Assembly (NCBI GenBank): GCA_028290465.1
Contig: JAQGJU010000001.1
Coordinates: forward strand, 1 to 50,146
DNA from: Xanthobacteraceae bacterium
GTDB taxonomy: Bacteria; Pseudomonadota; Alphaproteobacteria; Rhizobiales; Xanthobacteraceae
Direction: 5' to 3'
DNA length: 50,146 nt
In this document: piece after piece, positions 1 to 8,286 of the stretch
How positions within the stretch are numbered: the stretch's first letter is position 1
Layout of the letters: each line of letters opens with the position of its first letter
Notes under the pieces: model-generated
Seen by the model: the letters and a program-made list of their open reading frames with translations, nothing else
What the model was told of the DNA's origin: nothing
The model's database searches: none
Made by a program: the position numbers and the translations under genes

Positions 1-1006
1 CCACCATCAGCGCCATCACGGCATTCGGCGGAATGCCGAGCGTGAGCAGCGGAATGAACGCCGTTTGCGCGGCGGCGTTGTTGGCGCTTTCCGGAGCGGC
101 GACGCCCTCGATGGCGCCCTTGCCGAACTTCTCGGGGTTTTTCGAGACTTTCTTCTCGAACGTGTAGGCGGCGAATGAGGCGATGACCGCGCCACCCCCG
201 GGCAGAATTCCGAGCAGTGATCCGAGGATCGTGCCGCGCGCGATCGCGCCGGACGAGTCGATCAAGTCCTTGCGGGTCGGCATCAGGCCGGTGACCTTGG
301 CCTGCACGATCTCGCGGCTCTCTTCGGGCAATTCGAGATTGCGGATGATTTCCGCGAAGCCGAACACGCCGAGCGCGATGTTGGGGAACCCGATGCCGTC
401 GGAAAGCTCCGCCCAGTCGAACGTCATGCGTCCGGCGCCCGTTTCCAAGTCGGAACCGACCATCGACAGCAGCAGACCGAGCAGGATGACGGCGATCGCC
501 TTGAGGACCGAGCCCCTGGCCAGCACCACGGCGAAGATCAGGCCGAGCACCATCAGCGAGAAGTATTCGGCCGGACCGAACAGCAGCGCGAGGCTGGTGA
601 GCGGCGCACCCAATGCGGCCACGAGAACGGTTGCCACGGTGCCGGCGAAGAACGACCCGATCGCGGCAATGGAAAGGGCCGCGCCGGCCCTGCCTTGCCG
701 GGCCATCTGATGGCCGTCGAGACAGGTAACGACGGATCCGGCTTCACCCGGGATGTTGACCAGCACCGACGTGGTCGAGCCACCATATTGGGCGCCATAG
801 TAAATGCCGGCCAGCATGATCAGCGCGCTGGTCGGCGACAGGCCGAAGGTGATCGGCAGCAGCATCGCCACGGTGGCGACGGTGCCGATGCCGGGCAGCA
901 CGCCGACGAGGGTGCCGACGAGGGCACCAATCAGACAGAAGAAGAGGTTCTGAGGCTGGGCCGCGACCGAGAAGCCGAGCGCCAGATTTGCGATGAGGTC
1001 GGACAT
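1..1006 (-). CDS. tctA: Tripartite tricarboxylate transporter permease TctA (3' part cut by window edge)
   Basis: Large membrane permease subunit of a TTT-family transporter, which imports small carboxylates with TctB and a periplasmic TctC protein. Translation from the ATG at 1006 begins [15 protein letters not shown] and continues with the family's [20 protein letters not shown] segment, followed by [22 protein letters not shown] and the later [11 protein letters not shown] motif. Several hydrophobic helices are visible. About 335 residues are present of a usual length near 500, so the C-terminus lies outside the window. tctB ends 14 bases upstream on the same strand, so the two are surely co-transcribed. 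No tctC gene is beside them. Family call is firm; substrate is not predictable. Confidence 0.95.
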   Translation of the reverse strand, partial: MSDLIANLALGFSVAAQPQNLFFCLIGALVGTLVGVLPGIGTVATVAMLLPITFGLSPTSALIMLAGIYYGAQYGGSTTSVLVNIPGEAGSVVTCLDGHQMARQGRAGAALSIAAIGSFFAGTVATVLVAALGAPLTSLALLFGPAEYFSLMVLGLIFAVVLARGSVLKAIAVILLGLLLSMVGSDLETGAGRMTFDWAELSDGIGFPNIALGVFGFAEIIRNLELPEESREIVQAKVTGLMPTRKDLIDSSGAIARGTILGSLLGILPGGGAVIASFAAYTFEKKVSKNPEKFGKGAIEGVAAPESANNAAAQTAFIPLLTLGIPPNAVMALMV

Positions 1007-1019
1007 ATCGATACCCTGA

Positions 1020-1511
1020 TCAGAAACGCGGCCAGAGCTGGAACGGCAGTCCGAGCCCGTAATAGAAAAGCGCGACGCAGAAGGCGGTCATTGCGGCTGC
1101 CGCGATGAGGCTTTCCACCACCTTCGCCTCGCGCGATCCGGCGATCGCGATCAGGAAGGCCAAGTAGGAAGCCGGTACCAGGCCGACGGGCCGTACGATC
1201 AGGGCGAAGATCAGGATCGCGGCCACGACCAGCACCGGCCCGCGATAGGCGTAGGGCTCGATGTCCGGTCCATCAGAAAATAACCCGATCAGGGTGATCA
1301 GCACACCGCAGGCCGCCAGCATGCAGGCGAACAATCGCGGCGCGGTTCCGGGCCCGAAGGCGAAACCCTGCATGCCGGACAGATCCCGCGTCGCCCAGAT
1401 GGCGATACCTGCCACCACGACGAACACGAGGCCGCCCCAGAAATCTCTTGGATTGCGGATGCCGAAGATTCGCTTCGGTCCACCGCTTGTCGCTTCGGCC
1501 CCACTGGACAT
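1020..1511 (-). CDS. tctB: Tripartite tricarboxylate transporter small membrane subunit TctB
   Basis: A 163-residue protein with about four hydrophobic segments: WGGLVFVVVAGIAIWATRDL near residue 25, then FACMLAACGVLITLIGLF, VLVVAAILIFALIV and the C-terminal AAAMTAFCVALFYYGLGLPF. This is the TctB (DUF1468) pattern, and length fits the family. It sits directly upstream of tctA, the usual order tctB-tctA, but the tctC gene that normally precedes it is missing and a chromate transporter lies upstream instead. The ribosome binding site is weak (GGTGG before ATG). It forms the membrane complex with TctA; its exact role in transport is not well defined. Confidence 0.93.
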   Translation of the reverse strand: MSSGAEATSGGPKRIFGIRNPRDFWGGLVFVVVAGIAIWATRDLSGMQGFAFGPGTAPRLFACMLAACGVLITLIGLFSDGPDIEPYAYRGPVLVVAAILIFALIVRPVGLVPASYLAFLIAIAGSREAKVVESLIAAAAMTAFCVALFYYGLGLPFQLWPRF

Positions 1512-1594
1512 TACGCACCACCCATCAGGAAGGTTGTTGTTGCTTCTACCGGTTCTTTAGCACACCGCCACGCGCGGTCAAAAGCCGCAAGGGA

Positions 1595-2125
1595 CTAGAC
1601 AAGCCCGGCCAGCCCCATAAGGGCCGCGGCCCCCAGAAGCCACAACGGATTGAGCTTTGTCCAGAACGTAATGCAGGCAGTGGCAAGCGTAATGGCCGCC
1701 GCCACCAGGTTGTGATCGGCCGCACGGGCGACAACAAAGGCACTGGCGGCCATTAACCCAATTCCAATCGGCACCATCCCGGCCTGGAGCGCGGTCCGCC
1801 AGCGCGCCTGCTTGAAACGCTCCCACGTACCACCGATCCAATACGCCGCCAGACAGGTCGGCCCACACATCGCCAATGTCGCAACCAGCGCGCCTGGAAG
1901 GCCCGCAACGTGATAGCCGATCAACGTGACCACGATGACGTTCGGTCCCGGCGTCACTTGGGCGATGGCGAACATGTCGGTGAACTGCCGGTCGGTCATC
2001 CAGCCCATGACGTCGACCGCGAGGCGGTGCATTTCGGGGATCGCCGCGTTGGCGCCGCCGATCGCGAACAGCGACAGCAGCGCGAAATGCCCGGCCAATG
2101 TCCACAGAATATTGTCGTTGTTCAT
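1595..2125 (-). CDS. chrA: Chromate transporter, short-chain subunit (second half of ChrA pair)
   Basis: A CHR-family inner-membrane protein of 176 residues, equivalent to one half of a long ChrA. It begins MNNDNILWTLAGHFALLSLF and carries the family landmarks FAIGGANAAIPEMHR, W-M-T-D-R-Q-F and FAIAQVTPGPN, followed by about five hydrophobic helices. Start chosen at 2125 because a clear GGGAGG lies just upstream and the ATG overlaps the stop of the upstream partner (ATGA, 4 bases), a sign of translational coupling. The two halves presumably form a heterodimer that exports chromate or another oxyanion; real substrate is unproven for many CHR members. Confidence 0.9.
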   Translation of the reverse strand: MNNDNILWTLAGHFALLSLFAIGGANAAIPEMHRLAVDVMGWMTDRQFTDMFAIAQVTPGPNVIVVTLIGYHVAGLPGALVATLAMCGPTCLAAYWIGGTWERFKQARWRTALQAGMVPIGIGLMAASAFVVARAADHNLVAAAITLATACITFWTKLNPLWLLGAAALMGLAGLV

Positions 2126-2712
2126 GCCCGCCTCCCGCGGTGCACAAAAAACGCCACCCCGATACTGAGCGGCACCAAGGCCAGCAGTACCCAATGCATC
2201 GGCCAGCGCATGATCCCGACGGCCGCGAAGGCCAGCAGCGCGAATACCGGCGCGGGCGACAGGCCCTCCTCGACCAACGGCAGCGCCATCTTGATGACGG
2301 TGGCGATAATCAGCCCGGCCGCGGCCGCGCCGAGCGCCGTCAAGGCCCGGGCCAGCGCGGCGATCTCACCGTAGCGGGCATACAGAATGCCGATGACGAT
2401 CACGATCAGCAACGGTGGCGTCACCAAGCCGAACAACGCCACCGCGGCGCCCGCCAGGCCGCGAAATCGCGCGCCGAACACCACGGAGAAATTGACGATG
2501 TTCGGCCCCGGCAGGAATTGCGATAGCGCGAACGCATCGTTGAATTCCTCGGACGTCATCCAGCGGCGCTCCTCGACCAGGGTGCGGCGCGCGAACGGCA
2601 GTACACCGCCGAAGCCCGACAGCGACATGGTCACGAAGGCAACCAGGATCTCGGTCAACGTTGGCGTCACGGTGATGGACGGTGTGGAGGGTGTGTCGGA
2701 AGTGCCGGGCAT
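2122..2712 (-). CDS. chrA: Chromate transporter, short-chain subunit (first half of ChrA pair)
   Basis: A 196-residue CHR-family membrane protein and partner of the downstream half. It shows MSLSGFGGVLPFARR, the W-M-T-S-E-E-F motif and FALSQFLPGPN, which align with the same motifs in the second subunit; five to six hydrophobic helices follow, ending in the basic tail FFVHRGRRA. The ATG at 2712 (MPGTSDTPSTP) is preferred because the open frame further upstream runs through a degenerate intergenic repeat and reads as non-protein-like sequence. It overlaps the next gene by 4 bases. It is divergent from the sensor kinase. Chromate efflux is the family assignment; a role as a general anion exporter is possible. 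Confidence 0.88.
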   Translation of the reverse strand: MPGTSDTPSTPSITVTPTLTEILVAFVTMSLSGFGGVLPFARRTLVEERRWMTSEEFNDAFALSQFLPGPNIVNFSVVFGARFRGLAGAAVALFGLVTPPLLIVIVIGILYARYGEIAALARALTALGAAAAGLIIATVIKMALPLVEEGLSPAPVFALLAFAAVGIMRWPMHWVLLALVPLSIGVAFFVHRGRRA

Positions 2713-2725
2713 GATGCCGTTACTT

Positions 2726-2790
2726 AGAGCATTGCCCGACGAAGTGAAATTAGGTTCGCCGCCCAATTGCGACAAACTTGATGCGGGTTC
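2726..2790. repeat. Degenerate intergenic repeat (AGAGCATT...GAAGTG...GGTTCGC type)
   Basis: Between the divergent chrA pair and the sensor kinase lies AGAGCATTGCCCGACGAAGTG followed within about 15 bases by GGTTCGC and then GCGACAAACTTGATGCGGG. This order resembles a dispersed intergenic element common in Bradyrhizobium-like genomes, which I know only as a pattern, not by a formal name. Related fragments appear near 36001 and 40661 in this window. It probably overlaps the promoter region of the chrA pair. Confidence 0.4.
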
Positions 2791-2929
2791 GCATCGATGG
2801 GCCGGACCGGCGCGTTCCGGCATGTCCGCCGATGGGAACCCGGCCCGAACCGGAGCGTTGACTCCACATCTTACGAGTTTCGGCCGCGGCGCTTGCGGCG
2901 TCCGTCTCGACTTCAAGCCCAATGCGTCC

Positions 2930-4153
2930 ATGTCTCAACAGAAAACCGCCGCGGCGGGGAATAGGAATCTATTGTCGGCACACAGCCATAGCGCGCGGGA
3001 GGCCGATCTGTCGGGCCATCCGGTCGGATCGGCGGCGCATGAAGCCGCGCGCCTGGCTGCGGTGCGGCGCTACGACATATTAGATACACCGCCGGACGGC
3101 TCATTCGACCGCGTCACCGCGCTTGCGGCCACGCTGTTCGATGCCCCGATCGCGATCATCAGCATCGTCGATACCGACCGGATTTGGTTCAAATCGCACC
3201 ACGGCCTCGACGTGCCGGAGATCGATCGCGACCCAGGCCTGTGCGCGTCGGCGATCCTGGAAAATGCACCCTATGTTCTGACGGACGCAGCGAACGATCC
3301 ACGTGCACTGGCCAATCCGCTGGTGGCCGGCGCGTTCGGACTGCGTTTTTATGTCGGCGTTCCGCTGCGGACCGCCGATGGATTTAACCTCGGCACCTTG
3401 TGCGTGATCGACAAAGTGGCTCGGCCGGTTGCCGAACCGCAGATCGAATACCTGAAAAATCTTGCCAGCGTGGTGATGGACCAGATGGAGTTGCGCCTAT
3501 CGGCACGGCGCGCCATCGGCGACCTGTCGCGCGTCGTCGCCGAGAAGGAAGCGGCCCTCAAGCGCAGCGAATTGATGGCCAAGGAGATCGACCATCGAGT
3601 GATGAACTCGCTGCAGTTGATCTCCGGCCTGCTGCAACTGCAGAGCCGCATGCTGGGCGATTCCGACGCCGCCGGCCAATTGGCGATCGCGGCGACGCGT
3701 GTCGCCGCGGTGGCGCGGGTGCATCAGCATTTCTATCTCAGCGAAGTGGTCGACCGCACCGAGGCCAAGCAATATCTCGAACGGCTATGCGCCGACCTGT
3801 CACGCATGCTGGCCCCCGAGTTGAGCGACGCGATTCGGGTCGAGGGCAATGCGTGCAGCGTGCCGACCAAGCAGATCGTGCCGCTCGGCCTGATCGTCAA
3901 CGAACTGGTCACCAACGCGGCCAAGCATGGCGGCGGCAACATCACGGTATCGATCGAGCCCACGGATGGCGGCGGCACCGCGCTTTGCGTATCGGACGAA
4001 GGGGACGGCGTGCCGGAGGACTTTGAGCCGCAGGCCGGCACCGGCCTCGGCATGCGGGTGGTGTGCACGTTGGTCAAGCAGCTCGCCGGCCGGCTGTCGG
4101 TGGCCCGCGGGCCCGGCGGCAAAGGCGCGAGGTTTGCGGTGCAGTTTGGATGA
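2930..4153 (+). CDS. Sensor histidine kinase, GAF + HisKA_2 + HATPase
   Basis: A 407-residue cytosolic kinase with no membrane segment. A GAF domain spans roughly residues 45-190 (landmarks YDILDTPPDGSFDRVT, AIISIVDTDRIWFKS, GVPLRTADGFNLGTLCVID). A HisKA_2 dimerisation domain follows, with the phospho-acceptor His222 in EIDHRVMNSLQLI. The ATPase domain has the N-box NELVTNAAKH (324-333), DEGDGVP (356-362) and GTGLGMRVV (370-378). Such kinases often act in general stress or light/redox signalling with a separate response regulator; none is adjacent. The open frame extends 181 codons upstream over the chrA promoter and repeat, but the ATG at 2930 is the first position where the protein looks real. 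The signal sensed is unknown. Confidence 0.88.
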   Translation: MSQQKTAAAGNRNLLSAHSHSAREADLSGHPVGSAAHEAARLAAVRRYDILDTPPDGSFDRVTALAATLFDAPIAIISIVDTDRIWFKSHHGLDVPEIDRDPGLCASAILENAPYVLTDAANDPRALANPLVAGAFGLRFYVGVPLRTADGFNLGTLCVIDKVARPVAEPQIEYLKNLASVVMDQMELRLSARRAIGDLSRVVAEKEAALKRSELMAKEIDHRVMNSLQLISGLLQLQSRMLGDSDAAGQLAIAATRVAAVARVHQHFYLSEVVDRTEAKQYLERLCADLSRMLAPELSDAIRVEGNACSVPTKQIVPLGLIVNELVTNAAKHGGGNITVSIEPTDGGGTALCVSDEGDGVPEDFEPQAGTGLGMRVVCTLVKQLAGRLSVARGPGGKGARFAVQFG

Positions 4154-4177
4154 GGAGGCCCCGCCCGATACAGCCCC

Positions 4178-4206
4178 TTTTATCCGCCACGATCTGCGCC
4201 TATATT
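4178..4206 (+). promoter_or_regulatory. Possible promoter of the tmRNA gene
   Basis: TATATT at 4201-4206 is a good -10 hexamer. The block around 4178-4183 (CTTTTAT region) is a poor -35 at about 17 bases spacing. It sits just before the acceptor piece of tmRNA, downstream of the kinase stop at 4153. Weak evidence on its own. Confidence 0.3.
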
Positions 4207-4227
4207 CAGTCTGCCGGCGCAAGCCGG

Positions 4228-4556
4228 ATATGGCGATAAACCACAGTCGTAATAAACCTTTCGGACCCGGGGGCAGTACCCGGCGCCTCCACCCGAGCCC
4301 ATGCCAGAGCGTTGAAAACGCTTTGGTTTAAAGGCGTGGGCTTCGGCGGGGGCGAAACAGGATCGACGAGGGCGTAAAGGGCTGAACTTTGCTCGGCATT
4401 GTACCACCGTTATCGGGCTATTCTGTAGTTGCCAACGACAACTATGCTCCGGTTGCTCAGGCTGCGTAAGCGGTCTGATCTTCCGACACTAAAGCCCTAA
4501 TCGTCTTAGCAGCGGTTAGGCGGGGTTCGGAGGCACCTGGCAACAGAAGCCTCCAC
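4228..4556 (+). ncRNA. ssrA: Transfer-messenger RNA, two-piece circularly permuted alpha type
   Basis: Rescues stalled ribosomes and tags their products. The gene is permuted: the acceptor piece comes first, ending at 4284-4293 with a T-arm (CCGGG/CCCGG stem) and the 3' acceptor strand CGCCTCC plus A. The coding piece begins at 4348 with GGGGGCGAAACAGGATCGAC. GGGGGCG (4348-4354) pairs with CGCCTCC (4284-4290) over 7 bp, including the G3-U70 wobble that marks alanine charging. The resume codon GCC at 4431 opens the tag ANDNYAPVAQAA with stop TAA at 4467-4469. The spacer between the pieces (4295-4347) folds into a long hairpin, apparently the processing site. A GGAGGC/GCCTCC hairpin at 4529-4554 marks the probable end. 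Outer 5' boundary is approximate. Confidence 0.93.
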
Positions 4557-4648
4557 TTCATTTCCGGGCCGTTTCATTCCGGGCCACGAAGCGTTTCGAG
4601 GCTATTGGAAGCGCCGGCCGTCCACCTACCCGAACCTACCAGGCAGCA

Positions 4649-5275
4649 ATGGCCGTCGATCATATCCGCTACGATGTCCTCACCCAGGAGGCGCTACGCG
4701 GCATGCTGCGCCGGATTCTCGGCGATGCCGCCAAGAACGGCCTGCCGGGCGAGCACCATTTCTTCGTCACCTTCGACACCAACGCGCCCAGTGTGAAGAT
4801 TTCGCCGCGGCTGCATGCCCAGCATCGCGAGCAGATGACCATCGTGCTGCAGCACCAGTTCTGGGATCTGGCCGTCCACGACGACTATTTCGAGGTCGGT
4901 CTGGCATTCGGCGGCATTCCTGAAAAGCTCGTGGTGCCGTTCGCGGCGATTATCGGCTTCGTCGACCCGTCGGTGGAGTTCGGTCTGAGCTTCGAGGCTG
5001 TGCTGGAAGATGACGACACCGATACGCCGCTGATCGCCGCGACGCCGACTCCAACACCGCTGGAACGGCCGGGCCCGCGCGCCGTGCCGACCGCCGTGCC
5101 GTCCAGTCCCCTACTGTCCACGCCGCCGGCCGCGGTCGCGTCGGGCAAGACTTCCTCTCTCAAGACCGCTTCCCTTAAAACCGACGAGGGCAAGACCGAT
5201 CCCAACGGCCCGGACACCGATCCGCCGTCCGGCGGCGGCGACGTCGTGCGGCTCGACCGCTTCCGCAAGAAATAG
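4649..5275 (+). CDS. sspB: SspB-family ClpXP adaptor for ssrA-tagged proteins
   Basis: Delivers tmRNA-tagged proteins to the ClpXP protease. The 208-residue protein has an SspB fold in residues 1-125 (IRYDVLTQEALRGMLRRIL, HHFFVTFDTNAPSVKISPRL, EQMTIVLQHQFWDLAV, FGGIPEKLVVPFAAI), then a flexible linker of about 70 residues rich in Pro, Thr and Ser, and ends VVRLDRFRKK. That tail matches the ClpX-docking peptide of alphaproteobacterial SspB. The gene lies about 90 bases downstream of the tmRNA gene on the same strand, so tag and tag-reader are neighbours. fumC follows after 25 bases. Confidence 0.93.
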   Translation: MAVDHIRYDVLTQEALRGMLRRILGDAAKNGLPGEHHFFVTFDTNAPSVKISPRLHAQHREQMTIVLQHQFWDLAVHDDYFEVGLAFGGIPEKLVVPFAAIIGFVDPSVEFGLSFEAVLEDDDTDTPLIAATPTPTPLERPGPRAVPTAVPSSPLLSTPPAAVASGKTSSLKTASLKTDEGKTDPNGPDTDPPSGGGDVVRLDRFRKK

Positions 5276-5300
5276 TAGCCGCCGATAGGCCGAGGTCAGT

Positions 5301-6716
5301 ATGGCGCGTTCGCCCGGCAAGGACCGCGACAAGACACGCCTGGAAACCGATTCGTTCGGCCCGATCGAGGTCGCCGACGATCGCTATTGGGGCGCCCAGA
5401 CCGAGCGTTCGAAGCGCAATTTCCGCATCGGCACCGAGCGTTTTCCGGCGCCGATGATCCGCGCGCTTGGCCTCGTGAAGCGCGCTTCCGCCGAGGTCAA
5501 CCGCACCCTCGGCGATCTGGATGCCCGCCGCGCCAGGGCGATTGTGCGCGCCGCCGACGAAGTGATCGCCGGTCAGCTCGACGATCATTTCCCGCTGGTG
5601 GTCTGGCAGACCGGATCCGGCACCCAGTCCAACATGAACGCCAATGAAGTCATCGCTAACCGGGCCAACGAACTGCTCGGCGGCCAGCGTGGCTCGAAGA
5701 CGCCGGTGCATCCGAACGACCACGTCAATATGAGCCAGTCGTCGAACGATTCGATCCCGACCGCGATGCATATCGCGGCCTATGTCGAGATCGCCGAACG
5801 GCTGATCCCGGCACTGACCCGGCTGGAGCGCGCGCTGGCCAATAAGGCCAAGCAGTTCGACAAGATCATCAAGATCGGCCGCACCCACCTACAGGATGCG
5901 ACGCCCGTCACGCTCGGCCAGGAATTTTCCGGCTACGCCGAGCAGATCGGCTCCGGCATCGAGCGCATCCGGGAGGCTTCGCGCCACCTGCTGCCGCTGG
6001 CCCAGGGCGGCACCGCGGTCGGCACCGGGCTCAACGCCCGGCCGAAATTCGCCAAGGCCTTTGCCAAGCGCGTCGCGGCCCTCACCGGCCACAAATTCAC
6101 CAGCGCCGGCAACAAATTCGCGGCGCTGGCCGGCCACGACGCATTGGTCCATGCGCATGGCGCGTTGGTCTCGGTCGCGACCGCTTTGTTCAAGATCGCC
6201 AACGACATCCGTCTCGCCGGTTCCGGCCCACGTTCCGGACTCGGCGAACTGCTGCTGCCGGAGAACGAGCCCGGCTCCTCGATCATGCCCGGTAAAGTCA
6301 ACCCGACGCAGAGCGAAGCGCTGACCATGGTGTGCTGCCAAGTGTTCGGCAATCAGACCACTATCGCGGTCGCCGGCAGCCAGGGCCACTTCGAACTTAA
6401 TGTGTACAAGCCGGTGATCGCCTACGCGATGCTGCAATCGATCCGCCTGCTGGCGGATGGCGCGGTGTCATTCGCGGCGAACTGCGTCGACGGGCTGCGT
6501 CCCAACGAAAAGCGAATCGCCGAACTGTTGGAGCGGTCGTTGATGCTGGTCACCGCCCTAAGCCCGAAGATCGGCTATGAAAAAGCCGCCGAGATCGCCA
6601 AATACGCCCATGCCAATGGAACCAGTCTGCGCGACGAAGCGTTGAGGCTTGGTTATGTGAGTGCCAAGGAGTTCGACCGGTTGATCCAGCCGCGGCACAT
6701 GCTGCGGCCGCGTTGA
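5301..6716 (+). CDS. fumC: Class II fumarate hydratase
   Basis: Interconverts fumarate and L-malate in the citric acid cycle; an iron-independent cytosolic homotetramer. The 471 residues match the family length. Visible motifs are [20 protein letters not shown] (102-121), [14 protein letters not shown] (137-150), the catalytic pair Thr195-His196 in [16 protein letters not shown], and the superfamily signature [11 protein letters not shown] (325-335) with the catalytic serine. The N-terminal [18 protein letters not shown] is typical of fumarase rather than aspartase. It starts 25 bases after sspB and may be read with it. No clear terminator is visible downstream, where the sequence becomes AT-rich. 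Confidence 0.96.
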   Translation: MARSPGKDRDKTRLETDSFGPIEVADDRYWGAQTERSKRNFRIGTERFPAPMIRALGLVKRASAEVNRTLGDLDARRARAIVRAADEVIAGQLDDHFPLVVWQTGSGTQSNMNANEVIANRANELLGGQRGSKTPVHPNDHVNMSQSSNDSIPTAMHIAAYVEIAERLIPALTRLERALANKAKQFDKIIKIGRTHLQDATPVTLGQEFSGYAEQIGSGIERIREASRHLLPLAQGGTAVGTGLNARPKFAKAFAKRVAALTGHKFTSAGNKFAALAGHDALVHAHGALVSVATALFKIANDIRLAGSGPRSGLGELLLPENEPGSSIMPGKVNPTQSEALTMVCCQVFGNQTTIAVAGSQGHFELNVYKPVIAYAMLQSIRLLADGAVSFAANCVDGLRPNEKRIAELLERSLMLVTALSPKIGYEKAAEIAKYAHANGTSLRDEALRLGYVSAKEFDRLIQPRHMLRPR

Positions 6717-7236
6717 TGGCGGATGTCTGAAGCAATCGCAATTGAAGGCACCTTTCGCGCAGAGTAGAAATAGAAAAAATTGCAATTCATAGTAGCGAAA
6801 ACAAAAGGCAACAAATATATTCACGGGTTCGTTACGGAAATCGCGATTGGAACCGGCAGCATTATACCCGGCTCTGTAAACTACCTCAAATATGCACATT
6901 GATTAACGTAGCGTTTCTTGATGATTCCACTAAATAAAATTAAAGTAAACTTAGTTCTGGCGCAATATACTTCAAATGGTACATCAGTGCCACGCTAATT
7001 AATTCGGTATTATAACTCATGATACTTCGGCTAATTTGATATATTTACCTATTTCAACTAACCGTGTCTTGCAAAACATGAGATTCGTCCTGCACTCTAG
7101 TACGGCACGCATCGTGAGGCAGCGTATGCGCGAGACGCCCAAGGTGATCCGTAGCTACGGTATCGGCGTAAGTATAGGCGTGGATCAATATTGGAATCCG
7201 CTTTGGCATAGTATCCGGGTACCTTCGAGGTCAGTG
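6717..7236. other. AT-rich intergenic region, no gene seen
   Basis: From about 6760 to 7050 base composition is clearly more AT-rich than everything around it, with runs such as AAATAAAATTAAAGTAAAC and many TATAAT-like hexamers. No convincing reading frame exists on either strand; a minus-strand frame crossing into fumC is not protein-like. It may hold promoters for the DUF4169 gene or be the remnant of acquired DNA. Confidence 0.5.
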
Positions 7237-7425
7237 ATGGGTGACATCGTCAATCTTCGGACCATCCGCAAAAGAGCCAAACGCTCCCGGGAAGACCTGG
7301 ACGCGCAGCAGAATCGGCTTGGGCACGGACGTCCGCAGGCGGCACGCCGTCTCGACGAGGCACGTGCCGACAAAGCCCGGAATGACCTCGACCAACACCG
7401 GATCGACATAGGAGACGGCCGATGA
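7237..7425 (+). CDS. DUF4169 family small basic protein
   Basis: A 62-residue highly charged protein opening MGDIVNLRTIRKRAKRSRED and continuing with Arg/Asp-rich helical sequence (QQNRLGHGRPQAARRLDEAR). The MGD(I/V)VNLR opening and length match DUF4169, of unknown function. The ATG at 7237 is chosen because GAGG precedes it by seven bases and the upstream extension is not protein-like. Its stop overlaps the next start (ATGA), so it is translationally coupled to the ribbon-helix-helix protein, the usual arrangement for this family. Probably a coiled, nucleic-acid-associated partner, but that is inference. Confidence 0.8.
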   Translation: MGDIVNLRTIRKRAKRSREDLDAQQNRLGHGRPQAARRLDEARADKARNDLDQHRIDIGDGR

Positions 7426-7718
7426 AATCGCCGGTAGTCAAACGCTCGATCGTAATCGCCGGCCACAAGACCAGCGTCAGTTTGGAGGACGCGTTTTGGA
7501 AAGGCCTGAAAGAGATCGCGGGAGGCCGTGACATGACCTTGTCCGATCTCGTCGCTACCATCGATACGGATCGCCGCCATGGCAACCTGTCATCGGCTAT
7601 CCGTCTGTTCGTACTCGATCATTATCGCTCCAACACCAGTGTCGGCCTGGGCGACAAGGACGCGCCGCGTGAGACAATGGGTGTCCGCCCGTCATCGACA
7701 GGCCTGCGACCGGACTGA
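7422..7718 (+). CDS. Ribbon-helix-helix domain protein (RHH_4 type), copy 1
   Basis: A 98-residue putative DNA-binding protein. Residues 1-70 hold the domain: KRSIVIAGHKTSVSLEDAFW (beta strand and first helix), GLKEIAGGRDMTLSDLVATI and GNLSSAIRLFVLDHY. This is the pattern of PF13467-type small repressors in alphaproteobacteria. The C-terminal 25 residues are low-complexity and unlike copy 2. It overlaps the DUF4169 gene by 4 bases. The second copy starts 568 bases downstream and is very similar over the domain, indicating duplication. The regulated genes are unknown; autoregulation is likely for this class. Confidence 0.8.
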   Translation: MKSPVVKRSIVIAGHKTSVSLEDAFWKGLKEIAGGRDMTLSDLVATIDTDRRHGNLSSAIRLFVLDHYRSNTSVGLGDKDAPRETMGVRPSSTGLRPD

Positions 7719-8286
7719 ATAGGGCGGCATTTGGCCTGGACGCCCAAAGTGTCCTGCGCCGGGATTTGCCGATATTGCCGGTGCCAATTGAGTTGCGCCA
7801 ATTGCGTTGTGTCGGGATCTGGATCGCGATCCGATTTGATCAAGTTGGGTCGCGGCATGCTTGCCCCTGTCCATCCGACATCGGTTTCAGGAATTGAGGG
7901 CCGGCCCCCGGTTGGCACCATCGTTTGGTCGCTGCTCTGTCCTCGATAATGGGCAGCTGCCCTCTTCAGCGCATTGTGCCTGACCGATAAGCCATGCCTG
8001 AAACGTTGCCTGCCTGTATTTCAAGCAGAGCGACATGCGTCGCCACGTCGAAAGCTCCCGCCCCGAACGAATCCACGGCGGAGGTATGGTATTTCCCGGA
8101 TTTTTTCAGACGAAAACCAGTCTAAATAGACTGAGCTTGAGCCTGTGCTGCGGTACGGCGAGCGGTCTTTGCCAAGGACCACAAGACGTTGTCATGGCGG
8201 GCATGGCGTTTTGCCGTGCCGTCGCTGCGTTGCCTGCGTTGGTGGACGAAGGGACTGACTTTTTTAAATCAATGCTGGAGGCAGGA
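7719..8286. other. Intergenic region between the two RHH genes
   Basis: No gene is supported in these 568 bases. A frame open from 8035 into copy 2 is not protein-like before residue 85. The stretch holds a 16-base perfect inverted repeat at 8118-8133, listed separately, and two copies of GCCAATTG in the 7780s-7800s. Composition is close to the chromosomal average, unlike the AT-rich gap before copy 1. Confidence 0.45.
8118..8133. promoter_or_regulatory. Inverted repeat, candidate operator
   Basis: CAGTCTA-AA-TAGACTG is a perfect 7-bp inverted repeat with a 2-base centre, about 150 bases before the second RHH gene. Size and symmetry suit a dimeric repressor (RHH or TetR class). Autoregulation by the RHH protein is a guess. 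Confidence 0.35.

Noticed and set aside
2387-2929. 181-codon N-terminal extension of the sensor kinase
   Set aside because: It runs through the chrA gene on the opposite strand and a repeat, and does not read like a folded domain; the ATG at 2930 is better.
6558-6899. 113-codon minus-strand frame across the end of fumC
   Set aside because: Half of it is antisense to fumC and the rest lies in the AT-rich gap; no domain or ribosome site.
7835-7850. FNR/FixK-type box at TTTGATCAAG
   Set aside because: The TTGAT...ATCAA halves have no four-base spacer; the match is partial.
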